From contig CM061239.1 in assembly GCA_030848705.1 (NCBI GenBank), positions 91,246,363-91,310,362 of the forward strand: 64,000 nucleotides of DNA. Direction: 5' to 3'. A program made the translations under genes and the position numbers. Below, piece by piece: positions 12,367 to 24,216 of the stretch. The notes beneath the pieces are model-generated. The model ran no database searches. It worked only from the letters and a program-made list of their open reading frames with translations, and had not been told where the DNA came from. The DNA comes from Heracleum sosnowskyi. Its lineage: Eukaryota > Streptophyta > Magnoliopsida > Apiales > Apiaceae. Numbering within the stretch: position 1 is the first letter of the stretch; each line of letters begins with the position of its first letter.

Positions 12367-12400
12367 GTCTCCCCTCCTTAAAAGGATTCCGTCCCGGAAT
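12367..12400 (-). other. Polypurine tract of nested element
   Basis: On the minus strand, aaggaggggagac directly precedes the LTR start TGTAATAACC. It would prime plus-strand DNA synthesis. Confidence 0.75.
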
Positions 12401-14001
12401 CAACTTAGGAGTAACTGGGGTACGTCTCTTCTATTGCACTTTCTAACTCCCAGGTGGATTCTTCCACCTCTTGATTTTCCACAAACCTTTCACTAGCTTG
12501 TCAACCTCGTCACTTAGCACTTGCTCTTTTCTATCCGTGATTTCCACAGGTTGTTCTTTATAAGTCAGACTAGGTTGTATATCTACCTGCTCATACTCTA
12601 CATATGTCGGGCATCTATAGTATACTGACGTAGCATTGACACATGAACCCCGTTATGACCATTCTACAAGTTTGGGGGGCAAGGCTGGCTCGTAGGCCAC
12701 CTTCCTGACGCGTTTTAAAATCTCAGATGGCCCAATGAATCTCGGGCTCACTTCCCTTTCTTTCCAAATCTCATTAATTATTTCCATGGATATCTTTTAG
12801 CATCACGGATCTCTAACCTCATATTCCCCATCTTGTTTGTACAGAAAATACACCAACATAAACTTGCTTGTCATCCATCAACATGCCATTTAGCTTATCA
12901 ATAGCAGTACTATCTCTATACTCGCGGGCTTAGTCCGCATGTTTCCTCTGTCTGTCTTGGTTGTCACTAGCCACTTGTTGGTGAAATCTTTTGTCTTTCT
13001 AGTTTGTTGGACTAACTTGGGTTTTGTGTAAAATCTCATCCTTTAATTCTCGATCATTCAGAATCCATTTCTGTCCCATTTTAATTAAGGGTATCAGCCA
13101 CCACATTGGCCTTCCCCGGATGGTAGTGTATCTCACAGTCATAATTCTAGGTCAATTCTAGCCATTTCTCCATCTCACGTTATCTACTATCGCGGAGAAT
13201 TCAAAGCCAATTCGTTACATTCCATAAAATTTGTGGGTGCATTAGTCAACCCAAAATAACCTCGCTGAAAACTCGAAGTGTCTATTCCAAGTACGAATCG
13301 CAGTCTTGGGTATATCCTCGGATTTAACTTCCAACTGGTGATAGCCAGTTCTTAAATAAATTTGGAAATACACAGCGTTCTTCCGCTGATCAAACAATCA
13401 TTTACAAGGGTACCTATTCTCCATGTCGAACTCATACAACTCTCGAGGTTCGATATATAATCTTGTGCTAACATCCTTCTCTCTCACAACAACACCAGGC
13501 TCTCCACGGTGGTACAATGGGTCTTATCATATTCTTGCCCAACCATTCTTGTAACTGAGTCACTAACTCTTTCATTCCCACTATACTCGGAATACTCGGT
13601 ATTCATTCTCATGTCATCCAAATCGATATCTGGTAGCTCCTTAAAACCTTATACAATCTCCCAAAACCATTGTAGTTCCCTTAATACTTGGTATCTCTTT
13701 TCTTGGCGGCAACCATAAGAGCTAATTAAGCCTCGCATTTCTGGCGTAATAGTTTCTTAGTTTAAACTATATTCAAGGATCTCTGAATCTGTCTCCATCC
13801 TTTATTTATTACTCTCTCTCTCTTACAATCAGTCTGGACTCCATTGGGTGTCAACCAACCCATCCTTATAATAATATCAACTTCTCCCAAGTCACAATAC
13901 CAGCTCCCTCTGACTCCATCTCCAGTACTTATCTTGCTAACCCAGAGGTAGTGTCCATTCGTAAACAACTCCTCCAAAATCTTAATTCCATTATAGGGCA
14001 T
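12400..14001 (-). pseudogene. pol: Collapsed Tekay-type pol remnants
   Basis: Read on the minus strand (right to left), fragments in normal order are recognisable. A protease end lies near 13830-13900 (GEVDIIIRMGWL). RT start lies near 13500-13600 (MKELVTQLQEWL). RT middle lies near 13225-13330 (GYHQLEVK, EDIPKTA, NAPT). The RNase H end lies near 13090-13150 (YHPGKANVVAD). The integrase start lies near 13030-13080 (ELKDEIL). The integrase/chromodomain end lies near 12430-12790 (FGKKGK, then SLTYKEQP). A normal pol of this type spans about 4 kb; here it is compressed to 1.6 kb with frame breaks everywhere, so the RT centre and integrase core are gone. Confidence 0.75.
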
Positions 14002-16601
14002 CTATCTAACACCGTTGTTACTGGAGTACACGACACATCGCTATTCCTTTCACACATGTCGATTGACACGCTTTCCATTATCATAACATCCTTGGGAGAA
14101 TAACCCAATTTCGTTGATACGTCACTAACATTCTATTCCTCTTAGGGATTCGCTCCTGTCATAGGCGATTTCGTTGCGAATCTAATTCCTATCAGCGAAT
14201 TTTTGACTTATTTGACCTGGTTCGCCTCCCCTTAGAATTCAATGAGGATAACAAAAATCATGGGGCCTTGAAAAGACAGCTCCCATATCAAGGAAAACGT
14301 CACACACTGGTGATCATAAGGTTATGAGTTTTAAGGTAACCTTATTGGAGGTAAGAGAATTTACCAAGAGATCAACATGATCATAAGAACTCAACGTTGT
14401 GTGCCTCGATTGAGACATTACTAAAGGTAATTAGCCTTCTTGTATTTCACAACTTACAAGTGATGGCGTCCCATCTGACTTCTATCACATAGACAGATAG
14501 TCCTTGTAGCCCCTATAAGTATAGGGTTGTTCGTCTCAGTGGAAGTTGAAAAGTACGAAAGCAATTCGAGATCAATTTAATGATTATCGTCTTTCGACAA
14601 TATTTCTCAAAGGAACACCTCGGATTAAAATTGAACAGATTCCAAAGGTGCGGTTTCTAAAGAAAATACAAGGAAAAGAATAACCAAAAAGATATTGGTA
14701 CTTTAACAAACAAGTGGTGAGGTATCACCATAGGGTCATTCATTATTCGAAGAAAAGTGAAAGCTTAAATAACATCATTTGACAGGGCTTCGAAAACCTG
14801 AAAGCAGGCATTGTGACAGCCTCTGGCACAAGTGAAACTGAATATGGTTTAGCACAAGTGTTATAAAATAACTTCGAAGAGGGAATATACCCTTTATCAG
14901 AATTCTTTCTTGGAAAGAGGTCAAGATAGATCATAGATTGGGGAAATATCCCACATAATTTGCAAATGGGGAGGGTACTACCAAGGTCTCTACGGATGCC
15001 TTTTTATGTCGGCTCCTCTGATGGATAATCGTTCAATTCCAAAGCTTTTCTTTTCCACGCACCCTAAGGTGTTCGATACTTACGTCATTGCCGACTTATA
15101 ATAGTCGCTAAGAATTCAACCATCAACATTTGCAATCGTAGGGAGTTCTATTCGACTAGACGCAACATCTCAAGTAAGCGTTCTGTTCTATAAGAAGACT
15201 TCGATACCGTTGTTGCCCATAGCAATGACAATTCCACATGTCGACTGGGCAGTACTACGGAAGCTCGTTAGAAACTACAAGCTTAAACCCGGTCTCTATT
15301 TCAATCATCATTATATCCAATATTCCTTTTTCCCATATCAATCCCGTGTGCTACATAAGCTTAACACTTTTGGCACAATAGCCTTTTCATTTAAGTCAAT
15401 CCCGGAACTTCTCAGTCTGTCTTGGTCCTTAAATATATTTCGCCTTTACCGTCCAATCTCAACTTCATCATTTTATCTCCATAATCAATTATAGCAATCA
15501 GGGTCTGTCCACCAACCCATATAACGGCTATCTTACCCAATCCACAGGGTTCGCTCTAGTTTCCACTCTCTTTGGTGACATCCTCTGGTAATCAGAAAGA
15601 CAAGGTTTGCCAAAATTTGCTGAATTTCTTTCCAAAATCAGGGAAACTCGATCAATCTATTTACCTACTAGTAATGCTCGAATATGATTTCCGACCTTTA
15701 GGTTCTATCCTCATAATTCCTTCCTGGTTTCCTGAGGGTGGTAAATCTTGTTCTCGATTCTGCCTTAGCGTGCTTGTCTTATAATAACATTTGTATGGTA
15801 CATATACCCAAAATTCTCCTTGAGATAATAAAATCCCTCAATGATGTAATAGACACTATTTCCAATGGAATCGCTGGTCGTGGGGGATTGAAACCTCATA
15901 GCCAAAGAAATACCTTTCACTATTCTAGGCAACTAAGTACCCTTAATCGTTCGTGAAAATCTGAACATCTTGGTTCTTACGTATGCTGCCTCCTTATGGG
16001 CAACTATAACTGACTACGAGTAACAGGTTTCGTTCGAGTCGAATCAATCCACTGATACTGGCTATACTGCCTCTACCTCTTCTGCTTTGGAGATTCCACT
16101 CCATCTTCTTTGTCATATCTCTTGATAAATCATGAACGATCCTTAGACTCTCGTCTCGTCACTTATTTATCCTCTGAAGGTTCGTCCGGTCTTTATTATA
16201 CGACCTCAAGTAACATACTACATCTTTATCAATCAACACGTTCTCTACAAGATTCTTTCCTTGACCCACTATGGGGTCTTCCTCTAGATCCTCCTATGGA
16301 TCTTCCTTTATCGGGTCTCCGTCCATTTCAAGGAACGCATCATCAATTGCCTACTCGAAGGCCTCGGGGTCTGGTATCTCAGAATCCCATCACTCTATAA
16401 CTCATACGAATCGAGGTGACTAACCATGAAGTCCTAAGTACGGTTTCCCAGAAGAAGTCCCATCTCGGGCTTCATCTTAAACAGTCAGGGTCATGTCCTC
16501 TAACCCGACTACGAACTCAATTTGGGCTCTAGATGTTCTTATCATTCTTAAGGGTATTGTAAGACTCGATCTCCTATCGTTTCTGAGGACTGTAACCTAA
16601 C
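14002..16601 (-). other. Internal 5' region of nested element, no recognisable gene
   Basis: The position matches leader plus gag of the minus-strand element. No gag domain or zinc knuckle could be read, and no frame exceeds about 96 codons. It may be an eroded gag or unrelated filler, as is common in non-autonomous families. Confidence 0.5.
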
Positions 16602-16613
16602 GCTCTGATACCA
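16602..16613 (-). other. Primer-binding site of nested element
   Basis: Plus-strand gctctgatacca, which reads tggtatcagagc on the minus strand, four bases inside the right LTR. It fixes the orientation of the element as minus. Confidence 0.92.
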
Positions 16614-16617
16614 TTTC

Positions 16618-19600
16618 TGTAACAGCCCCAAATCCGGGGTCAGGGATTTAGGGTAGTCACGATCCATTTACTCCTTGCCTTATCTGTATTACTCACACCG
16701 TGCATAATTCACCTGCTCATGACCCCACAATATAAGTCTCACACACACACACAGGTTAGAGTCTCAGAAACGACACAATACAACAACTGCGGAATAAATA
16801 ATCTTTATTACAATACCCAAATGTCTTTGAATCTGTCACTGATACAATTTCTAAGTAAGGTTACATTACCAACTTAGCCTTCTGATGCTCACAATCCTCT
16901 CATACCATTCATATCTATACATAAGTTGAATACCAAAAGCTGTAGCCTGATTCGATTGGTTCGTACTATTCTCGGGATCACTGCTAGAAACTGTTTATGG
17001 AAACGCCTTGCGGGGTATGTGTCGTCCCATTGGCATCCTGCTTCGCTGCTATATAATATATATAAAACAATAGCAAGAGTGAGCGATAGCTCAGCAAGGT
17101 AATGAAAGTATGGCCTAATTCTGCCTTTAACTCAACCCAGAATAAAGCGGGTATAAGACAATAATTTGTCAAAATATCTCGATACTGAAATTATTTCCTT
17201 ATCGAAAGATATTCCAAAAATAGTACCTTTATTGTAATTCAAATATCATTTCATAATATTTCTGCAACTCTTTTGCTATATTATGAACAAAGTTCTTGTA
17301 TACAAGATGAGGTTTCAAAATAAACCAAATATAACCTTTCCAAAAATTATCTGCTATATAAGCAGAATATCAACATATAACTTAAAAGATGAAGTTATAA
17401 GGAAAATTCAATATAAGCAACTCCCTTACCATAACTCATGTTATGTAGGGTATCCACAGAGTCATATGATATGCTTTAAGCGGATAAGAAACTAGTATAA
17501 TATATAAACGATGAAGTTACGAGGAAAATTAATATAATATTTCCGTAACCCAAACTCCACTTATGCATATATATCTTTAATCAGGTTTTATCAGAGTCAT
17601 AACTCAAAAGTAAAAGATGGAGTTGCACAAATTTATTGTCACTTCATTTCCAAACACTTTTCAACTCCCTGCCAACATGGTTGGTTCTTCACCCCAATAC
17701 ATGTTGCAGGAAATATCCAAATTGGATGATGAACTAATACTGGAGTTGCTACCGCGTCCGCTGTGCCTAACCTTACTATGATCAGTAGCAGGTCGCACCG
17801 CTCAAATAGTTTTCTACATGTAGATGGAAGTATCACGACGGCCTGACATTGTCTACCGCCTTACTATGACCTCCCGGCCCATTTGGGGCAATATAAAAGT
17901 TGGATGGGCCCACGCAACTTGACCACTTACACCACTCCTAGTTCAGATGAAATCCATGACTCTGAAACGTAAAGATCGTCCTCCTTTCCCCAAGTGTAAC
18001 ACTTGTTGATACGACTCCACTAAGTAGTTATATCTAGGTTGGAAAGGAAGGTTCTCCAATATTTCCCAAGCTATGCTTGTTAATGGATATCGACTTGTTC
18101 CATGAATTTACCCCTCGATCATTGAGGTGGTAACACAACATTAGACTGGCAGCAATTAAATTGCTCCAAGAAAATATCTGTCCCTTGACAGTTTTTGAAT
18201 TGAGAGTTTAAAAAGAGTAGTAGTCACTTAAATCAGGTTTCCCGTATTTTTGATAGTTGAGCGAGCATTTGAATCTTCTTAAAAGACGGATTTAAATGGA
18301 AAACTTTGTTTTGGGAACCTCTTTTGATTTTAAAAATAATCAATGACATTGATTAAGTAAGTAAAGCTTAGATGAATATTCGGAATAATATTCCTTAAGT
18401 AAATACTGATTAAATGAATATTCGAAAATAATATTCATTAAGTAAATATAGATTAAATGAATATTCAAAGGTAATATTCATTAAATAAATAACTCTTAAA
18501 TGAATATTCTAAAATAATATTCATTAAATAAATAAACCTCAAATGAATATTAGGAAATAATATTCATTAAATAAATAAGCCTCAAATGAATATTCAAAAG
18601 CAATATTCATTAAATAAATAATTAATCCTCAAATGAATATTCAAAACTAATATTCATTAAATAAATAAATAATCCTCGAATGAATATTCAAAACTAATAT
18701 TCATTAAATAAATAAATAATCCTCGAATGAATATTCGACATTAATATTCATTAAATAATCCCCAGATGAATATTCACAATAATATTCTTAAAGTCAATAG
18801 TCCTCAAATGAATATACATAAATAATGTTCATTAAATACATAATTAACCCTCGAACAAGTAAGCCTCAAATGAATATACATAAATAATATTCATTAATTA
18901 ATAAATCTCAAATAACAGTCACCCGATGTCTTTATCGGAAAAATAATCTTTAGCATATACAGAAATACAATCACTTCTGATCCTTAATGAAAATCACACG
19001 CCCTTATCCTAGGGCATATATAAGAATACTGGCTTATAACTGATATCCCATATTTAACATATAAGCCAATTACCAAATCATTTTCAAATAATAACCTTCG
19101 AATGAGGTAATATTCAAATAACATTCCTCAAATCATTTCCAGGTAACTAATACTTTCTAGAAATATAATTAATGTTTAATAATAATATTCCTCAAGATGA
19201 ATAGTACTCTGCCGCTGGAATCCCTCCGGGTCTCCACGACTATCTATATAACACAAATATCGACTCCCGGTCTAGAGTCGAAACAATAAACCTGCTCTTA
19301 TCTATAGAGCTACAAGGTACACCGGTTTATAACTACTTTATCTCAAAGCTCATATATAAACCAAAATCAAACTCTATTTTATACAATATATAACATGTAT
19401 CGCAAAACTGTATAACTCCACACATGGCAAAAGCAGTAATATATAATCAATACTTCAAAGTATAGATTTAGAAAACTTGCCTGATGCTCGAGAAGTGATA
19501 GGGGTTCGCGACGATGCCGGACAATCTAGACAAAGTCAAAGAAAACGCACGATTAATCCCCTGGATAATCCACTTGTACTAAATGCTTAAACACGTAAGC

Positions 19601-21562
19601 GAAACACAACCAAGGCATTACTAGCTCGTTATAGGCTCATACTAAGTCCATGTTATTCGTCCAATACTTATATCACAAGTTTGGTTCGAAATCCATTCAC
19701 CAATCCAAGTTATACTTAACCATTTACAACATCGGTTTCTAAGTCATGCTCTTAGGGATTTTCACTTGCGCGACCTCGGCTAAAACATTTTTATAAAATC
19801 GAAAAATAATCTTTTTAATACGAATCTTTTTCGTGAGCCTTCCTAACTGTCTCTAGTATTATTCCTCAAAATTTCACATTTTAATACGGCTCTGAAGTGG
19901 TCCAAATATAGCCTCAAAGTTGCTGGACAGAGATGAGTCATTCTTCCGAACGGCATTTACTAAAACTCACTTTTCTCCTAAACCGTAAATCGTATAGACA
20001 TGATCTTTATACCAAAACAAACCTTAAAACAAGACCTACATGTTCATGGTCAGTTCTGTTCAAAAATATTACCAGACCAGTTCGTAATTCTTGCTCAAAA
20101 CAGCCCTAAATCAAATGGGCATTACGACGGCTATAATCGTAACGTTTTCCTTTTTCAAAACACAACCAAATCAATACCAATTAATCCCAAACTCACCATC
20201 CACCTTATACACCCTCCACTCAGTCAAATCCTCCATGAATAATCAAAACAAATTCATAACCCATCCTCCAAACTCAACCAACAATTCATATAATTACTTA
20301 ATCATGATCTTAACTTTACATAAACATCAAAACCACTTCAAACTCATATAAACAAAAAGGGGCAGGGGTTTTTATACCTTCCTTGGTGCTTCATATACAC
20401 TAACAATGGTTTATAATCCTTCCTTGAGCTTTGAACAAACCTTATCAAGCTTAATCCTTAAGAAACAAAATCAAGAATCATGAAAAGTTACTATTCATCA
20501 TCACTTTGTAAACTCCATATAAAATCGAAAAACAAGAGTTTGGTTCTAAGATTTTTACCAGACCTTGTACTCTTCATAAGCTTTCTTTTGAGCTATAGAT
20601 CGCCACATTTAAATCTTCCTAGCTAGGGTTTTGAGTCCCATCTTTCCGCTGGACACAAACTGCACAGTTTGGGTTCTCCAACTTGGGGAAGGGATTTGAC
20701 TAGGCTACACTCCTTTGTTGTCCATGAAATTTTGAACGAATGTTACCCATGGAGTGGAGAAGCTATGGTTAAAATTTGGTGATTTAAGGATGGATAGAAA
20801 TGGAGTTATGGATTTTTCTTTCCTCCTTGCACAAGCTGAGCCGAAAATGGGGGGAAGAGTTCTTCCTCTCCTTTTTCTTTTTGTTTTGATAATTAGATAA
20901 GGATGCTGATTTTTATGTCAAAAGTGGTGAGTCATCACCCTTGGTTGCTTCTCCTTCCGACACATGTCACACATGCACTGGCCCAGATAAAGTAGTTTTA
21001 CTGGTTCGTTTCCTTTCACATGGATGATCCAAATGTTGCATTCCTCGAATTAATCTTGTTACATGTTACTTCCATGTCTATATTTAATCCGGTAGATGTT
21101 GCCTTGTTCCTCTTGAAACGATTCAAAATATTTTCCAAAAAGAGCGAATAAAACTTTACGCGATTCTCGCAGTGAATAGTAACTATTCACTATTCATTCC
21201 AACAATCGAATCCTTAAATCGACTTTAATAAAATAATAAAATTCCAAAATATTAAATCCTCAAATCCTCAATTTTAATATCTCATTTCTTGAATATAATA
21301 ATATATAATTCGCTGCCCGGTCGAATATTACACCAAAATAAAATTTGGAATTTCTGAATTCCGATCGTCTTTGCATTCACTTATTTACTCCGTAGATCAC
21401 TAATATGACTTCGGAATATCCATACTACGTCTCGTACATAGGTGGCATGAAAAACTTTGTTACTCCTCAAAATCACTATTCATTCACCAAATTCACTATT
21501 CACTGATGCACTTAATCATAATAAGAAAAGTTTTAATTTTTCCAAAAATTCGGGTTATTACA
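16618..21562 (-). repeat. Right LTR (5' LTR of the minus-strand element)
   Basis: Same length and sequence as 7422-12366. Mismatches seen by eye include one base near 16996, one near 17205 and two near 21315. It is followed by gttga and then the resumed SIRE-1 gag. Confidence 0.93.
18371..18911. repeat. Second copy of the palindromic array
   Basis: Identical, as far as read, to 9175-9715 (offset 9,196): twelve ATGAATATTC...AATATTCATT hairpin units inside the 5' LTR of the nested element. Confidence 0.9.
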
Positions 21563-21567
21563 GTTGA
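21563..21567. repeat. Target-site duplication of nested element, right
   Basis: gttga, matching 7417-7421. Confidence 0.93.
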
Positions 21568-22321
21568 TATGTCATCGGAATGTAATGTTTCGTTGACAGA
21601 TGAACCATCAACCGATCAGGCTGTTTCGTTGACAGAGAAAAGAAAAGATGAACTCACTAGACTTAATAAAAAGTATGGTCCTGTCACCAAGAACTTTGTT
21701 CAAGGTGAGTCTAGTAAATCAAAGAAAGTTGAGAAGCCTGTTGAGAGAGCTAATGTAGGTCACTTGTCTAACAAGCAATTGAAAGACAAGTTAGAGAAAG
21801 TTCAAGTTGAGGCTAAGGGAAATAAAAAGAATAACATGAATGGCAAAGTAGGGATTAACAAACACAACAATTACACACTTGATAAATATGCTCCTAGAAA
21901 GACATGTGTCAATTGTGGAAGTGTTAGTCATTTATCTACTAACTGCAAATCTGTTAAGAAAACTGCTAATGTGAAAATGCCCAAGCCTGCAATGAATAGT
22001 TCCATGCCTACAATGCCTGTTATGCCTAACATGTTTGCTCCATATGCACAATTTCAGAATCCATATGCTAGCATGTCATTTGTGCCTAATCCATACATGA
22101 ATATGTTTAATATGCCACAAATTCCATGGAATATGAATAACCTGATTGTTCCTCCAACTATGCATGCTGTGAATGAAAATGTGAGCAACCCTCAGAAATC
22201 AACACCAAGGGTAAAGATTGATTTAAATCAAACTGAACCCAAGATGAAAAATGATATGAAAGGGAAAGCAAAGGCTAACAAAACAGGACCCAAGGAAACT
22301 TGGGTACCAAAATCAACTTGA
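21568..22321 (+). pseudogene. gag: SIRE-1 gag, 3' part
   Basis: Continues the gag frame cut at 7421. It opens with two TCAACG-type motifs coding VSLT words (21591, 21627). A basic stretch and a second CCHC knuckle follow (CVNCGSVSHLSTNC from 21905), then a long Met/Pro/Asn-rich tail with repeated PNMF and NPYM words, ending WVPKST and TGA at 22319. A second knuckle and extended tail are typical of SIRE/Maximus gag. The apparent start at 21506 lies in the nested LTR and is an artefact. Pol follows in another frame; see the junction entry at 22324-22341. Confidence 0.88.
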
Positions 22322-22323
22322 TT

Positions 22324-22341
22324 TGATTTTATTGTGTGCAG
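22324..22341 (+). promoter_or_regulatory. Gag-pol junction with splice-acceptor-like site (SIRE-1)
   Basis: The pol frame is closed by TGA at 22324-22326. Then comes a T-rich stretch ending GTGTGCAG at 22341, followed by GG and the protease. An in-frame ATG is lacking before the DSG motif. SIRE-2 has the same layout at 51263-51271. This looks like a 3' splice site in phase 0; the donor is not resolved. Confidence 0.45.
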
Positions 22342-24216
22342 GGAGACAAAAGGAATCTTTGGTACTTGGATAGTGGTTGTTCAAGACACATGACTGGTGA
22401 TTCTACCCTGCTCACAGAGTTTCAGGAAAGAGCTGGCCCTTGTATTGCTTTTGGAGATGACAGCAAAGGCTACACTAAGGGATATGGCTTGATTTCAAAA
22501 GAGAATGTCATCATAGATGAGGTTGCATTGGTGGATGGTCTTAAGCACAATTTGCTTAGTATCAGCCAACTTTGTGACAAAGGATTTTTAGTTACTTTTT
22601 CTAAAGAAGCCTGTGTTGTTTCTAAAGGAGGAAACAACAATGTGGTAATGACTGGATTCAAAAGAGGGAATGTGTACATTGCTGACTTTAGTAGCACAAG
22701 TCCAGAAACCATCACTTGTCTTTTCAGAAAGGCAAGCAAAGATGAAAGTTGGCTATGGCACAAGAAATTATCTCATCTGAATTTTAAAGTTATGAATGAT
22801 TTGGTGAGGAAGGATCTTGCAAGAGGAATTCCACAGGTGGAGTTTTCCAAGGATGGTTTGTGTGATGCCTGTCAAAAAGGGAAACAAAAGAAGGCATCAT
22901 TCAAAAGCAAGACAGAGTCATCAATTGTCCATCAGCTTGAGTTGCTTCATATGGATTTGTTTGGCCCTGTAAATGTCATGTCTATTTCAAAGAAGAAATA
23001 TTGTCTTGTGATTGTTGATGATTTTTATAGATTTACATGGACTTTCTTTTTGCTCTCCAAAGATGAGGCAAGTGAAATCATTATCAATCACATCAAGATG
23101 GTAAACAATCATCCTGACTTGAAAGTAAGAAGGATTAGGAGTGACAATGGGACAGAATTCAAGAATTCAAGCATGAAGGTGTTCTGTGAAGAAAATGGTA
23201 TTTTGCATGAGTTTTCAGCAGCAAGGACACCACAGCAAAATGGTGTGGTTGAAAGGAAAAACAGAACACTTATTGAAGCTACAAGGACAATGCTAGATGA
23301 ATCAAAGTTACCAACTTATTTTTGGGCTGAGGCAGTTAATACAGCTTGCTTCACTCAAAATATTTCTTTGATTAATCAGGCCAAAGGAATGACCCCTTAT
23401 CAGCTACTCAAAAGAAAGAAGCCACTATTGGATTTTCTTCATGTCTTTGGATGCAAGTGCTTTGTTCTGAGAAATCAAGCTGAGCATTTGGGGAAATTTG
23501 AAGCAAAGGCAGATGAAGCAATATTTGTGGGATATGCAGCAGGGAAAGCCTACAGAGTCTATAATCTCAGAACCAACATTGTTATGGAATCTGTACATGT
23601 TGTTTTTGATGATCTCAAAATTCAAGGTCTCTGTGATGAAGGTTTCCATGAAAGTCTTTCTTTTGAAAATGAGGAAGGAGATCAAGTGAATCATGTTAAG
23701 GCTACTGAGAAACAGCCTAAAGTTGTTGTATCTAGCACAGATGAAAGCAGCAGTGAAGATGAAATTGTTGCATTAAGATTGAAAAGAATAGCTGCTAGCA
23801 GACCAAATGGTCATTTCGTTGACAGTCATGATGGTGGATTCGTTGACAGTCAAAATGAGCGTTTCGTTGACAGCCAAAATGGTAATACCGTTGACAGTCA
23901 TAGAAATGCTTCTAGAAGTGATCATTTAGGGACAACAAACTCAGGGGGAGTTTCTCAAGGACAAATATCCAATCAAGGCAATCATGATCATGAAGCTACC
24001 TCTTCAAGAGCATATCTACCTCCCTCAAGGAAATGGACTAAAGATCATCCCTTTGAACTAATTATAGGCGATGTTTCTTCAAAAGTCCAAACTAGAAGAG
24101 CAACTCAAGAAAAATGTCTATATAGTAGCTTTCTGTCTCAAGATGAGCCAAAGAAAGTTGAGGATGCACTTCTAGATCCAGATTGGGTTTTGGCTATGCA
24201 AGAAGAGCTAAACTAA
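22327..24216 (+). pseudogene. pol: SIRE-1 pol: protease, integrase and start of RT
   Basis: The protease comes first, with the active triad at D22369-S-G in YLDSGCSRHMTG. Integrase follows, with zinc domain WHKKLSHLN to CDACQKGK (about 22755-22880). The DDE core has D in HMDLFGPV (about 22950), D in RSDNGTEF (about 23140) and E in VVERKNRT (about 23250). A variable linker (about 23700-24000) holds four repeats reading VDS, each encoded by a CGTTGA motif. RT then begins (LPPSRKWTKDHP, then EDALLDPDWVLAMQEELN). The frame stops at TAA 24214-24216, where the same frame in SIRE-2 continues with a glutamate codon. This stop separates RT from the rest. Confidence 0.9.
23817..23894 (+). repeat. Cluster of four CGTTGACAG motifs inside pol linker
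   Basis: Copies at 23817, 23841, 23865 and 23889, exactly 24 bases apart and all followed by CAG, giving FVDS-type peptide repeats between integrase and RT. It is the same motif as in the LTR array, in inverse orientation. Confidence 0.85.

Larger units (their letters stand above)
7422..21562 (-). mobile_element. Nested non-autonomous Tekay-like gypsy element with 4.9-kb LTRs
   Basis: Two direct repeats of 4,945 bp (7422-12366 and 16618-21562) flank a 4.25-kb internal region. The PBS lies beside the right LTR and reads on the minus strand, and the purine-rich tract lies beside the left LTR, so the element points left. The internal region contains only shredded chromovirus pol fragments. The longest frame anywhere inside is under 100 codons. 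The LTR copies keep a constant offset of 9,196 with no net indel, and I saw only four or five mismatches. It must therefore have been mobilised recently by proteins from another copy. Confidence 0.92.

Noticed and set aside
16110..16400. 96-codon frame on the plus strand in the nested element
   Set aside because: Opposite in direction to the element, low complexity, no motif.
22304..22341. A 38-base intron (GTACCA...TGCAG) joining SIRE-1 gag and pol
   Set aside because: Phase would fit, but 38 bases is shorter than plant introns usually are, and SIRE-2 has no matching donor. The acceptor idea is kept, this donor is not.
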